64,000 nucleotides of DNA from Pseudomonadota bacterium (GCA_021848825.1 JAJZTQ010000007.1:1-64000); one strand, 5' to 3'; positions 47,698 through 57,907 are shown, counted from the first letter of the stretch. Notes: generated from the sequence alone by a model not told the origin. A program made the numbers and translations.

Positions 47698-47760
47698 ATG
47701 ACAAGCAAAAGGCGCCATTCAGGCATCGATCTGATCAATCTTCATATCCCGGTAACGTAG
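47698..47760 (+). CDS. Putative 20-residue leader peptide ahead of the decarboxylase
   Basis: A consensus AGGAGG (47687-47692) lies 5 bases before an ATG that opens a 20-codon ORF, MTSKRRHSGIDLINLHIPVT, ending TAG at 47758-47760. It stops 15 bases before the decarboxylase start. The ORF lies wholly inside the transcript leader, has a better ribosome site than most genes here, and carries the basic cluster KRRH. In enteric bacteria the unrelated leader peptide SpeFL senses ornithine to control the speF decarboxylase; a similar role here is inference. Confidence 0.5.
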   Translation: MTSKRRHSGIDLINLHIPVT

Positions 47761-47775
47761 TTTTAGGAGAAAACC

Positions 47776-48933
47776 ATGACAGCCCCCGCCCTCAAGGAAG
47801 AAAACCCCTTCCCTTCCAGCACGGAAATCAGCATCGATTTCTCGAAGATCGCAAAGCAGCTTGAAAACGGCTATGAAAAGCCATTCCTCATCCTCGATTC
47901 CGAAATCGTCAGAAACAAGGCAAGGCGATTCAAGGAAGCGATGCCGCGCGTCTTCCCCCATTTCGCAGTGAAATCCAATCCCGACCCGAGGGTACTCCGG
48001 ATATTGATAGAGGAAGGCGTCGGATTCGAGATCGCTTCGATTGCGGAACTCGACCTGCTCCTCGATCTCGGCGTCCCGGCAAGCGAAATCTATTACAGCA
48101 ATCCCGTGAAATCCAGGCACTTTATCGAATATGCAGCTGAAAAAGGGGTGGAATGGTATGTCCTCGACAGCATCGAGGAATTGAGAAAGATCGTCGGCGT
48201 CAAGCCTGACGCCAGGCTTTACCTCAGGATCGACACACCCAACATCGGAAGCGACTGGCCGCTTGGCGGAAAATTCGGCGCCTATGCAGATGAAGCAGAG
48301 GAAATCGTCATCGAGGCCGCCAGGCTTAAGGCCGATCTAGCAGGGGTGACTTTCCATGTCGGCTCCCAATGCCGTAACCCCGAAAACTGGAGAATAGGCA
48401 TCAGGCGCGCGAAGGAAGTGTTCGAATCGATGAAGTCGAAAGGGCTCGATCCTCGCCTGCTCAATATCGGCGGAGGCTATCCCGTCCAGCACATGAAGCC
48501 CATTCCTTCCATAGAAATGATAGGCGATGTCGTCAACGAATCGATAGCCGACCTGCCCGAGTCCGTCCGGATCATGGCCGAACCCGGACGCTACCTGGTA
48601 TCGGATGCAGGCTGCTTCGTCTGCCGGGTTGTCGGAACCGCGACGAGGGCGGGAAAGCGCTGGATGTACTGGGACGCGGGTCTTTTCGGGGGCGTCATCG
48701 AGACTTCCGAGGGACTGCGCTACCGCATCGATACCGATCGGCATGGCGCGCCCATTCCCTGGACAGTCGCAGGTCCGACATGCGATTCGGTAGACATCCT
48801 GATGAGGGAAGAGCTGTTTCCCGAAGACATGCAGGAGGGGGACTTCATCTATATCAGGAACGCAGGGGCCTACACCACAGCTTACGCCAGCAACTTCAAC
48901 GGCTTTCCACTTCCCGACGTCATCGTCTTGTGA
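47776..48933 (+). CDS. Ornithine/lysine-type PLP decarboxylase (fold type III)
   Basis: A 385-residue group IV decarboxylase of the eukaryotic-ODC/alanine-racemase fold, making putrescine or cadaverine. The PLP lysine is Lys66 in HFAVKSNPDP. HVGSQ is at 194-198, the phosphate-binding EPGRYL at 269-274, and the active-site cysteine is Cys336 in GPTCDSVD. Ornithine is the likeliest substrate; lysine or both is possible. The start at 47776 follows AGGAGA. A 20-codon ORF precedes it. Its 3' end overlaps the convergent folA by 14 bases. Confidence 0.88.
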   Translation: MTAPALKEENPFPSSTEISIDFSKIAKQLENGYEKPFLILDSEIVRNKARRFKEAMPRVFPHFAVKSNPDPRVLRILIEEGVGFEIASIAELDLLLDLGVPASEIYYSNPVKSRHFIEYAAEKGVEWYVLDSIEELRKIVGVKPDARLYLRIDTPNIGSDWPLGGKFGAYADEAEEIVIEAARLKADLAGVTFHVGSQCRNPENWRIGIRRAKEVFESMKSKGLDPRLLNIGGGYPVQHMKPIPSIEMIGDVVNESIADLPESVRIMAEPGRYLVSDAGCFVCRVVGTATRAGKRWMYWDAGLFGGVIETSEGLRYRIDTDRHGAPIPWTVAGPTCDSVDILMREELFPEDMQEGDFIYIRNAGAYTTAYASNFNGFPLPDVIVL

Positions 48934-49414
48934 AAGGGAGGGGTTGATCCCCCTTCCTCTCGTAGACCACGAAATCGTACCCTCCATGCCTCTCCCTCGA
49001 TGCTTCCTGCCAAACCTCAGCATCGATTTCCGGGAAATACGCATCCCCCTCGTATTCCTGCCTGATTTCGGTGAGATAGATCCTCTGCGCAAAGACAATG
49101 GCCTGATCGTAGAGCGCCGCTCCGCCGATGAAGAAAATCTCTTCATCGCCGCTGCACAGCGAAATCGCCTGATCGATGGACCGTGCGACTTCGACGCCCT
49201 GAAAAAAGAAATCGGGATTTCTCGAAATGACGACGGACTTTCTTCCGGGAAGGGGCTTTCCTATCGATTCGAAGGTTTTTCTCCCCATCAGGATATGATG
49301 CCCCATGGTGAGATTCCTGAAGTGCTTCAGATCCTCGGGGAGATGCCATGGCAGGGTATTCTTGTGCCCGATGACGCGGTTTTTTGCCATCGCTGCAATC
49401 ATTGAGATTCGCAT
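48920..49414 (-). CDS. folA: Dihydrofolate reductase
   Basis: Reduces dihydrofolate to tetrahydrofolate with NADPH. The 164-residue protein shows the family opening ISMIAAMAKNRVIGHKNTLP, the acidic active-site residue Asp28 in LPWHLPEDLKHF, and the NADPH segment MGRKTFESIGKPLPGRKSVV. It is of normal length. It lies convergent with the decarboxylase and divergent from the HtrA gene. Confidence 0.96.
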   Translation of the reverse strand: MRISMIAAMAKNRVIGHKNTLPWHLPEDLKHFRNLTMGHHILMGRKTFESIGKPLPGRKSVVISRNPDFFFQGVEVARSIDQAISLCSGDEEIFFIGGAALYDQAIVFAQRIYLTEIRQEYEGDAYFPEIDAEVWQEASRERHGGYDFVVYERKGDQPLPFTRR

Positions 49415-49428
49415 AGGGTCCGGGGGTA

Positions 49429-49450
49429 GTTTAAAATGTCTATTTTAAAC
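49429..49450. promoter_or_regulatory. Perfect AT-rich palindrome between folA and the HtrA gene
   Basis: GTTTAAAAT (49429-49437) and ATTTTAAAC (49442-49450) are exact reverse complements around GTCT. It lies 15 bases before the folA start codon and 62 before the HtrA start. The position and symmetry suit a repressor or activator site, possibly shared by both divergent genes. Confidence 0.5.
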
Positions 49451-49512
49451 TTGGTAGCGCGTCTGTTGTCAGAACAAATCTTGAAATCGCAGAAGCGTGA
49501 ACGGAGAACCTG

Positions 49513-50955
49513 ATGCCTGAAAACAAGATGCTGGTATGCCTCATCCTTTCCCTTTCCCTGCTCGGATGCACCCCGCACCAGACGCCCCAGGCTCAGCCTC
49601 CCCAGCAAAGCGGGCAGTCCTCCCCGGCCCCGCTCGTGACCCTGCCCGATTTCTCGACGCTGGTTGCGAAGGAAGGGGCGGCCGTCGTCAACATCAGCTC
49701 GACGAAGATCGTCGAGGACTCGGCCTCGAGTCCTTTTTCGCCTGATTCGCCGGACAACGACCCCTTCTACGACTTCTTCCACAGGTTCATGCCGAATCCT
49801 CCCCAGACTCCGCACGAATACCAGTCCAAATCGCTGGGTTCCGGATTCGTCATCAGTCACGACGGCTATATCCTGACGAACGCGCATGTCATAGACGACA
49901 GCGACGAAGTCACCGTCAAGCTCACCGACAAGCGCGAATTCAGGGCCAAGGTGATCGGCTCGGACAAGCGGGCGGACATCGCGCTGATCAAGATCAAGGC
50001 GAAGAACCTGCCTATCGTCCCGATAGGCGATCCTTCGAGGCTGAAAGTCGGAGAATGGGTTCTGGCCATCGGCTCCCCTTTCGGCTTCGACAACAGCGTC
50101 ACGGCGGGAATAGTCAGCGCAAAAGGCAGGAGCCTTCCTGACGAAAACTACGTCCCCTTCATCCAGACAGATGTGCCGATCAATCCCGGAAATTCGGGCG
50201 GCCCGCTTTTCAACATGAAGGGCGAAGTGGTCGGCATCAATTCCCAGATCTACAGCAGGACAGGCGGCTACATGGGGCTTTCCTTCGCGATTCCCATCGA
50301 TGTCGCGATGAACATCGCAAAACAGCTGAAGGAAAACGGAAAAGTCAGCAGGGGAAGACTGGGCGTGGAAATCCAGGAACTGAACCAGGATCTTGCAAGG
50401 TCTTTCGGCATGAAAAATGCGAACGGCGCGCTGGTCGCTTCCGTCGAGAAGGACAGCCCTGCCGACAAGGCGGGAATTCGTCCCGGGGACGTCATCATCG
50501 GCTTCAACGGCAAGGAGGTCGACAGCTCGACCGAGCTCCCGGCGCTTGTCGGCGCAACCAGTCCCGGCACCAAAGCCGAAGTGAAGATCTGGAGAAACGG
50601 CGCAGCGCAGAATCTGGACGTCACGATCGGCGAACTCTCTTCCGGCAGCGCGCCTGCCGTTCCCGTTCCCCAGCGGCTTTCCGTCAACAGGATAGGACTG
50701 GGACTCAGGAATCTCGGCGCAGACCAGAAAAACGCAGCAGGCGTCGACCACGGCATCCTCATCGTCAAGGTGAAAGGCGCCGTTCTTCAGTCCCAGCTTG
50801 CCGAAGGCGACATCATCCTGTCATTGAACCATACGGAAATCACCAGCGTCGACCAGTTCAACGACCTGATATCCGAAATCCCGAGAGGAAAGACCGTCGC
50901 CCTCCTGATAAAGCGGGGCAACAATTCCGTCTATATCCCGATCAAGGTGGAGTAA
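49513..50955 (+). CDS. HtrA/DegP-family serine protease, predicted lipoprotein
   Basis: A 480-residue periplasmic trypsin-like protease with two PDZ domains. The triad is His125 (TNAHVIDD), Asp155 (KRADIALIK) and Ser228 (GNSGGP). PDZ1 spans about residues 285-380 and PDZ2 about 395-478. Unlike typical DegP with a soluble signal peptide, the N-terminus has the lipobox LSLLGC with Cys19 as the likely lipidated residue, so the protein should be membrane-tethered. It removes misfolded envelope proteins. Its end overlaps the Lon-like gene by 14 bases. Confidence 0.92.
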   Translation: MPENKMLVCLILSLSLLGCTPHQTPQAQPPQQSGQSSPAPLVTLPDFSTLVAKEGAAVVNISSTKIVEDSASSPFSPDSPDNDPFYDFFHRFMPNPPQTPHEYQSKSLGSGFVISHDGYILTNAHVIDDSDEVTVKLTDKREFRAKVIGSDKRADIALIKIKAKNLPIVPIGDPSRLKVGEWVLAIGSPFGFDNSVTAGIVSAKGRSLPDENYVPFIQTDVPINPGNSGGPLFNMKGEVVGINSQIYSRTGGYMGLSFAIPIDVAMNIAKQLKENGKVSRGRLGVEIQELNQDLARSFGMKNANGALVASVEKDSPADKAGIRPGDVIIGFNGKEVDSSTELPALVGATSPGTKAEVKIWRNGAAQNLDVTIGELSSGSAPAVPVPQRLSVNRIGLGLRNLGADQKNAAGVDHGILIVKVKGAVLQSQLAEGDIILSLNHTEITSVDQFNDLISEIPRGKTVALLIKRGNNSVYIPIKVE

Positions 50956-53317
50956 CGCCCCGGGAAGCGATATAGCGCTTCCTGTACTCGGACAGCGCCT
51001 TTTCCGCGCGCCCGAGTATCGAGTCTGGCGGATAGCAAGGCTTCATTTCCCCGGCCGAGACGCCTGTCAGGAGGGCCACGCCCTCCATGGCATGGTCTAT
51101 CGCATGGATGTGGAATGCTCCCCGCTCGACTGCTTCGACCACGTTTTTCTCGAGCATCAGATGGCGGCTGTTCCTTCCAGGCACGATCACGCCATGGGTT
51201 CCGTCCAGCCCGGCGTCCTGGCAGAGATTGAAGAAACCCTCGATTTTTTCGTTGATCCCGCCCACAGGCATGACTTCGCCGTGCATGTCTATCGCCCCTG
51301 TGACGGCAATCGACTGCGTCATCGGGCAGCCTGAAAGAATCGAAAGCAGCGCATACAATTCAGCCAGGGATGCCGAATCCCCTTCCACTCCGCCGTATTC
51401 CTGTTCGAAAACGAGGGAGGCGTCGAGACTCAAGGGAGCGATATGGGAAAAAAGCGAGCCGAGATAGGATTGCAGGATGAACACCCCCTTGTCGTGGTTG
51501 GGGCCCGAGAGTTCGACTTCCCGCTCGATGTTGAGCACGCCCCCCCGCCCTGAAATGGCTGTTGCCGAAACCCTGACCGGAAAGCCGAAAGCGTAATCCC
51601 CGAAATCGATCAGGGTGAGGCCGTTGATCTGCCCTGACCGCTTTCCCTTCAATTCGATCAGAAGATCTCCTTTCGCAGCAGCCCGCCTCAATTCCATTTC
51701 GGGGTAATCGTGGCGCTGCCTGCGCATGGCGAGCGCCTCCTCGACATCGATCCGCTCGACCCGATCTCCCTTCCTCTTCCCGCACAATGCAGCGCTTTCC
51801 AGCACCAGCATCTCGAGATGGGAAAATCTCGCGCTGAGCATTTCCTTGTCGCCTATCCTCCTGTGCGCGTCTTCCAGCGCCAGCGCAACCGCGTCGCTCG
51901 AGAAATGGGGAAGCGCATGCTCCATCGCGACATTTGCGATCAGGATGGAAGCGGCCGAATGGGAATCCGGGCTTCCCGGGACGCTTTCGGCGAAATCGAC
52001 CTTCACCCTGAAATGCCTCATGAAATCCTGATCGATTTCCTCCAGTTCGTAATATTCTTCTCTCGAGCCTATCAGCACGATCCTGACCTTCAGTGGAACA
52101 GGCTCGGGTTCGAGCGAGATCGCGGATATCGCTGATGCGGAAGCCCCGGGTTCCTCGATATGGGCAAGACCGCTCCTCAAGAAGCGCCTGAGCTTCTCCC
52201 AAACGACCGGATCCCTGAGCAGATCGTCCGCATGGAGCATCAGAAAGCCGCCGTTCGCCCTGAAAAGGCTTCCCGCCCTGATCCGGGTGAAATCCGTGAC
52301 GAGCACGTCGTTTTCAACCTGGTAGTCCAGGCTTCCGAAAAGGGAATGATGCTGCGGATTGTCCTCGATCACGACCGGCGCGCCTGTCGTTCCGGAATTG
52401 TCGACGACAAGGTTGATCCTGAGTCGCGAAAGCCATTCCTCGCGCTCTTCCCTTTCCGAGTTCTCCTCGAAAATATGGAGATTGTCGATCAGGTTCGAGA
52501 CCAGCCTATCCAGATAGGAAGCATATTTTTCGCGGTCATGAACGAAGCTCAAAAAGATCTCGAGCTTCACTGCTTCGCTCGCGATGACCGGCCTTGCGGT
52601 ATCGATCTTCAGTTTCTGAAGCGCGTCATTCATCTCCTTTTCTTCAGGATGCATGGCTTCGAGGAAATTCTGGATTTCCTTTCTCAGCAATTCCTCGGCG
52701 GAGTCGAGCGCCCTTCTCTTTTCGACAGGAAGCGTGAGCACTTCTTCTTCCAGCATCACCTGTCCGTTTTCACCGAGGGCGGTGAAAACGAGCCTCCCCT
52801 CCTCCCGCTTCAGCGCGAAATGATGGGTTTCAGCGAATCTCGAAAGCTTCGAGTAGGCGACCGATTCCTTTTCCCTGTATTGCTTCGTTATCCTGTCGGA
52901 CGCGAGCTTGCAAGGCTGGCTCGACAGCGCTCGCGGCACTTCCTTCTGCAGATTTTCGACGAATTCGGCAAGGCCATGCCTGAGCTCCCTTCCCCTGCCC
53001 GGATCCAGCCAGAGAAAGGAAGGGCGCTCCGGCGAATCGAAATTGTGAAGAAAGCACAGATCCGGCGCCTCGGGTTTTTCCCCGGCGACTTCGCGAAGCA
53101 ATCCTTTCAAGAGCGAAGAGCGCCCGCTTCCGGCCTCTCCGAGAACGAATAGATTGTAGTCCGGCTGGGGAATCGAAAGACCGAAGCGCGCCGCCTTCTC
53201 CGCCCTTTCCTGGCCTATCCAGGAAACCGCGCGGCCTGCAAGCTCGGAGGTATCGGAGAATCCAAGGCCGCTTATCGATAGCCTGAGCTCGCTGCCTTTC
53301 AGCTTTCGAACAGCCAT
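50942..53317 (-). CDS. Lon-like ATP-dependent protease (LonB/YcbZ type)
   Basis: A 791-residue AAA protease without the usual Lon N-domain. The ATPase (AAA_32) part has GEAGSGRSS at residues 60-68, where Arg66 replaces the Walker lysine as is common in this branch, then a helical insert (about 140-300) and the second half of the ATPase up to about 530. The C-terminal Lon protease domain (about 550-760) keeps the Ser648/Lys691 dyad (GDSAS and INEKIEG), 43 residues apart as in Lon. The substrate is unknown. It is 1 base from wrbA and may be co-transcribed. Confidence 0.9.
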   Translation of the reverse strand: MAVRKLKGSELRLSISGLGFSDTSELAGRAVSWIGQERAEKAARFGLSIPQPDYNLFVLGEAGSGRSSLLKGLLREVAGEKPEAPDLCFLHNFDSPERPSFLWLDPGRGRELRHGLAEFVENLQKEVPRALSSQPCKLASDRITKQYREKESVAYSKLSRFAETHHFALKREEGRLVFTALGENGQVMLEEEVLTLPVEKRRALDSAEELLRKEIQNFLEAMHPEEKEMNDALQKLKIDTARPVIASEAVKLEIFLSFVHDREKYASYLDRLVSNLIDNLHIFEENSEREEREEWLSRLRINLVVDNSGTTGAPVVIEDNPQHHSLFGSLDYQVENDVLVTDFTRIRAGSLFRANGGFLMLHADDLLRDPVVWEKLRRFLRSGLAHIEEPGASASAISAISLEPEPVPLKVRIVLIGSREEYYELEEIDQDFMRHFRVKVDFAESVPGSPDSHSAASILIANVAMEHALPHFSSDAVALALEDAHRRIGDKEMLSARFSHLEMLVLESAALCGKRKGDRVERIDVEEALAMRRQRHDYPEMELRRAAAKGDLLIELKGKRSGQINGLTLIDFGDYAFGFPVRVSATAISGRGGVLNIEREVELSGPNHDKGVFILQSYLGSLFSHIAPLSLDASLVFEQEYGGVEGDSASLAELYALLSILSGCPMTQSIAVTGAIDMHGEVMPVGGINEKIEGFFNLCQDAGLDGTHGVIVPGRNSRHLMLEKNVVEAVERGAFHIHAIDHAMEGVALLTGVSAGEMKPCYPPDSILGRAEKALSEYRKRYIASRGVTPP

Positions 53318-53318
53318 T

Positions 53319-53936
<618 letters not shown>

Positions 53937-53968
53937 TTATTATATAGGAAGCTTTCAGACTCGCACCC

Positions 53969-55150
53969 ATGGACATAAAGAAGTTATCCTCATTCGCCCA
54001 TTTCCTCATCAGACGATTCAACGAGGAACGCTGCCTCCAGGTTGCAGGCAGCCTCGCCTTCACGACGCTGCTTTCCATCGTTCCCATCCTCACCATCGCG
54101 CTCACGCTCGTTTCCGCCTTTCCGGTATTCTCCAGCATGACGGCGCATGTGAAGACTTTCATCTTTTCAAATCTCGTTCCGGAATCGGGCGCGAAGATCC
54201 TGTCCCTCTACGTGACCGAATTCTCGAGAAATGCGGCAAAACTGACTGCGCTCGGCATCGTTTTCCTCGCGGTCACCGCATTCACCCTGATGTTCACCAT
54301 AGACCATGTATTCAACACGATCTGGCGCGTCTCGAGAAAACGGAGCATGATCCACAGGTTATTGATCTACTGGGGCATGCTGACGATAGGCCCGCTACTG
54401 ATAGGCGGAAGCCTCTCGATCACGTCGTGGCTGATCAGCCGTTCCGCGGAATTCGGACATTCCCCTCATGAAGTCGGCATCCTGTTGCTGAAGATCGTTC
54501 CCTTCCTGCTGACTGTCCTTGCCATGAGCCTGCTCTATCTGATCGTTCCGAATGCGGAGGTTTCGAGATACCACGCCCTGGCCGGGGGAACGATCGCGGG
54601 CACCGCATTCGAGGCGATGAAAGGCGGATTCGGCTGGTACATCACACATTTCACGACCTATACCCTGATCTACGGCGCCTTCTCGAGCATCCCGGTTTTC
54701 CTGCTGTGGATCTACATTTCATGGCTCATCATGCTCTCCGGCGCATTGCTCACCGCTTCCCTTCCGCTCTACGAACTGGCCTCATGGCATATGAAGACCT
54801 TCCCCGGCAAGCGCTTCCACGATGCGCTCGGGATCCTGAAAAAGCTGCAGGATGCGAGAAAGTCCGGGCATGCGGAATCGATCGAAAAACTTCATTTCGA
54901 ACTGGAACTCGACCGCGATATCGCCAGATCCATCCTGAACGATCTCTCGAAAAGCGACATCGTCAGGGAGACCCTGGATGGGGGATGGCTGCTCGCCAGG
55001 GATCCGGAGACGATTCTGCTTTCGGATCTCTACAGGCTGACAGTATTCGATCCTGCCGAGCCCCTTCCCGGCATGCTGAACGAAAGGATCTCGAAATCGC
55101 TCGATGCCGAACTGGGCCTGTCGCTCGAAACCTTCATGAAGAGGCCATGA
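53969..55150 (+). CDS. yihY: YihY/BrkB family inner-membrane protein
   Basis: A 393-residue protein with about six membrane segments (residues 30-275) and a soluble C-terminal region of about 110 residues that looks like a winged helix (ELELDRDIARSILNDLSKSD). It contains the family stretch QVAGSLAFTTLLSIVPILTI. It was once mis-annotated as ribonuclease BN; the function is unproven. The soluble tail is longer than in the E. coli protein (290 residues), as is usual in betaproteobacteria. Confidence 0.9.
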   Translation: MDIKKLSSFAHFLIRRFNEERCLQVAGSLAFTTLLSIVPILTIALTLVSAFPVFSSMTAHVKTFIFSNLVPESGAKILSLYVTEFSRNAAKLTALGIVFLAVTAFTLMFTIDHVFNTIWRVSRKRSMIHRLLIYWGMLTIGPLLIGGSLSITSWLISRSAEFGHSPHEVGILLLKIVPFLLTVLAMSLLYLIVPNAEVSRYHALAGGTIAGTAFEAMKGGFGWYITHFTTYTLIYGAFSSIPVFLLWIYISWLIMLSGALLTASLPLYELASWHMKTFPGKRFHDALGILKKLQDARKSGHAESIEKLHFELELDRDIARSILNDLSKSDIVRETLDGGWLLARDPETILLSDLYRLTVFDPAEPLPGMLNERISKSLDAELGLSLETFMKRP

Positions 55151-55162
55151 TATACTTCAAAA

Positions 55163-55588
55163 ATGATCCGCCTTTTCCTCATCCTCCTTCTCTTCTCCCT
55201 CTCCGCCCAGGCCGACGAATTCGCCTTCAAGGACATGAAGGGACAAGTGCTGAAGCTCTCGAATTACAGGGGGAAATGGGTGCTGGTCAACTTCTGGTCG
55301 CCGCAGGACCCTTCATCCAGGAAGGAGATTTCCGAACTCGCCGGTCTTTCCGCCAAACTTGTCGTGATCGGGATTGCAATGAACTACAGGGATTCCAAAT
55401 CGGTGATCGACTTCGCGACAGCCAACCGCATTCCCTATCCAATCGTGCTGGGGACAGACGACATCGCCGAAGAGATAGGGGAGCTCCAGGGAATTCCCGC
55501 GAACTTCCTCTACAACCCTTCGGGAGACCTCGTTGCCGCAAAGGCAGGCGCAATCAGGAGGGAAGACGTGGAAAGGATGATCCGCTAG
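55163..55588 (+). CDS. Exported TlpA-like protein without a CxxC site
   Basis: A 141-residue thioredoxin-fold protein with a signal peptide (cleavage after about residue 17). The fold is clear: FKDMKGQVLKLSNYRGKWVL, then NFW at 43-45, where TlpA/ResA proteins read NFWATWCPPC. Here the next residues are SPQDPSSRKE, so both redox cysteines are gone (Asp49 and Ser52 in their place). The cis-proline loop (GELQGIPANFLYNPSGD) is kept. It is probably a binding or structural protein rather than a disulfide reductase. It follows yihY by 12 bases. Confidence 0.8.
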   Translation: MIRLFLILLLFSLSAQADEFAFKDMKGQVLKLSNYRGKWVLVNFWSPQDPSSRKEISELAGLSAKLVVIGIAMNYRDSKSVIDFATANRIPYPIVLGTDDIAEEIGELQGIPANFLYNPSGDLVAAKAGAIRREDVERMIR

Positions 55589-55592
55589 GAAA

Positions 55593-56189
55593 TCATCTCC
55601 CGGCGACATCCTGTCTGTAGGCCCACGGGCCGCGCCATGCAGCCGACACCAGGGCCGGATAGCCTGGCTGGCCGAGGCTGCCGTTGTATCTTCCCAATGC
55701 CCTGGAAAGATCCCCCTTCTCGATATCCAGATAATAACGCAGGATGGTGCAGCCGTATCTCAGATTGGTCCTCAGCTGGAAGAGATCCTGGCCCCTTGTT
55801 CCGATCTCGTCGACCCAGAAGGGCATCACCTGCATGTAGCCCCTCGCCCCCGCATTCGATACTGCATACTTCCTGAAATTGCTCTCCACCTGGATCAGCG
55901 CCAGGACGAGCTGGGAATCGAGCCCCGCGCGGCTCGCCTCGTACTGCACGGTCTTCAGAAAATCCGTCCTGGTCTGCCTGTCTGGCATCTTCCGTTCCAG
56001 CCTTCTCGACATCTCCGAAAGCCATGCCTCCCCTTCCGCCGTGTTGTCGAAAACCAGATGAGGGCTCGATTGGTCGCTCACCGATTGCTGGAGCAATGCC
56101 CGGACAGCTGCCGAAAGCGCCTCGTAGGCCTGGTTTCCGGCATAGGCACTTGAAGAAAGGATGAGCAGGAAGAATGTCAGGATGCGCAT
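55593..56189 (-). CDS. Lytic transglycosylase (SLT domain)
   Basis: A 198-residue exported enzyme that cleaves peptidoglycan between MurNAc and GlcNAc. There is a signal peptide (to about residue 17) and an SLT domain (about 80-190). Glu102 in LIQVESNF is the catalytic acid. [12 protein letters not shown] (about 114-125) and [13 protein letters not shown] are the other family motifs. It overlaps the end of proS by 13 bases and is translated after it on the same strand. Confidence 0.92.
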   Translation of the reverse strand: MRILTFFLLILSSSAYAGNQAYEALSAAVRALLQQSVSDQSSPHLVFDNTAEGEAWLSEMSRRLERKMPDRQTRTDFLKTVQYEASRAGLDSQLVLALIQVESNFRKYAVSNAGARGYMQVMPFWVDEIGTRGQDLFQLRTNLRYGCTILRYYLDIEKGDLSRALGRYNGSLGQPGYPALVSAAWRGPWAYRQDVAGR

Positions 56190-57880
56190 AGGCTCTTCAG
56201 GAATGCCTCCAATTCCTCGAGCGCGATGTTTCTTGGCGCCGACTCCCTTCTCCCCTGGTACTCTATCTTTCCTTCCTTGAGCCCTCTCTCCCCGACGACG
56301 ATCCTGTGAGGAATGCCGATGAGCTCCATGTCGGCGAACATCACGCCCGGACGCTCGTCCCTGTCGTCGAAGAGCACATCCATCCCCATTCCGCAGAGAC
56401 GCTCGTACAGGGATTCAGCCGCTTCCCTCACGGCTTCGCTCTTCTTCATGCCTATCGGGACGATAGCGATCGAAAAAGGCGAAATGGCTTCGGGAAAACA
56501 GATCCCTTTTTCGTCGTGGTTCTGCTCGATCGCGGCAGCGACGATTCGCGACACCCCTATTCCGTAGCACCCCATTTCCATGATCTTCGATTGACCGTTT
56601 TCATCGAGGAAAGAGGCATCGAGCTTCTCCGAATATTTCGTCCTCAGCTGGAAGATGTGTCCCACCTCTATCCCCCTGCATATCTCCAGGAATCCCTTGC
56701 CGTCCGGGCTTTCGTCTCCATGGACGACATTCCTGATGTCCTCGATCCGGGCTGGCTCTGCAAGATCCCTGCCGAAATTCACCCCGGCCAGATGGAAGCC
56801 GTTTTCGTTGGCGCCGCAAACGAAATCCGAAAGAGCCAAAACCGATCTGTCCGCGATCACGGCAATATCGGACCCGACAGGGCCGATATAGCCCGGCCTG
56901 CATCCCATGCAACTTTGCACTTCTTCTTCCGTCGCGAAGCGCCATCCCTCGACGATCTTTCCGAGCTTGATTTCGTTCAGCTGATGATCCCCCCGCAGGA
57001 GAAGCAGATGGGGATGCCCAGAACCTGAAATCACCAGGAGCGACTTCACCACCTTCTTCGAGGGAACGCCCAGGTATGAACAGACTTCCTCTATCGTCTT
57101 CGCGCCTGGCGTCGCCACCTTGATCATGTCGATCGAAGGATCCGAACGTTTCTCCGAAGGCATGACCGCTTCGGCGAGTTCGACGTTCGCCGCATAGTCC
57201 GAATCGGGGCAGAATGCGATGGCATCCTCCCCGGAATCGGCCAGAACATGGAATTCGTGCGAACCCGTTCCGCCTATCGAACCCGTGTCCGCCGCAACCG
57301 CCCTGAACTTGAGCCCCAGGCGCTCGAATATGCTGCAGTATGTCCTGTGCATGACCCTGTAGGTCTCCTCCAGGCTCTCGTAGTCCGCATGGAAGGAATA
57401 GGCGTCCTTCATCACGAATTCCCTCGCCCTCATCACCCCGAAGCGCGGCCTGATCTCGTCCCTGAATTTCGTCTGGATCTGGTAGAAATTGAGGGGGAGC
57501 GCCCGATAGCTCTTCACTTCCCGTCTGACGACATCCGTGATCACTTCCTCGTGTGTGGGACCGAAGCAGAAATCCCGCTGATGCCTGTCCTTCAGGCGAA
57601 GCAATTCAGCGCCGTAGAAATCCCATCTTCCGGACTCCTGCCAGAGCTCGGCAGGCTGGACAGCAGGCATCAGAAGCTCGAGAGCGCCTGCCGCATTCAT
57701 TTCCTCGCGCACCACCGCCTCCACTTTGCGCAGCACCTTGAGTCCGATCGGCATCCAGGTATAGAGCCCGCTCGCAAGCCGCTTGATGAGCCCTGCTCTC
57801 AGCATCAGCCTGTGGCTGACAAGCTCAGCCTCGGAAGGGGCTTCCTTGAGGGTGGATATGAAGAATCTTGAGGTACGCAT
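56177..57880 (-). CDS. proS: Prolyl-tRNA synthetase
   Basis: Charges tRNA-Pro. The 567-residue class II enzyme is of the bacterial type, with an inserted YbaK-like editing domain at about residues 225-390 that removes mischarged alanine. The catalytic core motifs include [34 protein letters not shown] (motif 2 region) and [19 protein letters not shown] (motif 3). No maturation oddity is seen. It is divergent from rppH, with a MITE in the gap. Confidence 0.97.
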   Translation of the reverse strand: MRTSRFFISTLKEAPSEAELVSHRLMLRAGLIKRLASGLYTWMPIGLKVLRKVEAVVREEMNAAGALELLMPAVQPAELWQESGRWDFYGAELLRLKDRHQRDFCFGPTHEEVITDVVRREVKSYRALPLNFYQIQTKFRDEIRPRFGVMRAREFVMKDAYSFHADYESLEETYRVMHRTYCSIFERLGLKFRAVAADTGSIGGTGSHEFHVLADSGEDAIAFCPDSDYAANVELAEAVMPSEKRSDPSIDMIKVATPGAKTIEEVCSYLGVPSKKVVKSLLVISGSGHPHLLLLRGDHQLNEIKLGKIVEGWRFATEEEVQSCMGCRPGYIGPVGSDIAVIADRSVLALSDFVCGANENGFHLAGVNFGRDLAEPARIEDIRNVVHGDESPDGKGFLEICRGIEVGHIFQLRTKYSEKLDASFLDENGQSKIMEMGCYGIGVSRIVAAAIEQNHDEKGICFPEAISPFSIAIVPIGMKKSEAVREAAESLYERLCGMGMDVLFDDRDERPGVMFADMELIGIPHRIVVGERGLKEGKIEYQGRRESAPRNIALEELEAFLKSLCAS

Positions 57881-57907
57881 GACGCCTTTCCATTGTTAGA
57901 AGATTAG

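Noticed and set aside
47698-47760. Calling the leader ORF a SpeFL homologue
   Set aside because: The peptide sequence is unrelated to enteric SpeFL, so only the arrangement is comparable.
52160-53152. 330-codon plus-strand ORF opposite the Lon-like gene
   Set aside because: Antisense shadow; no family motifs and no ribosome site, while the minus-strand protein has a full protease dyad.
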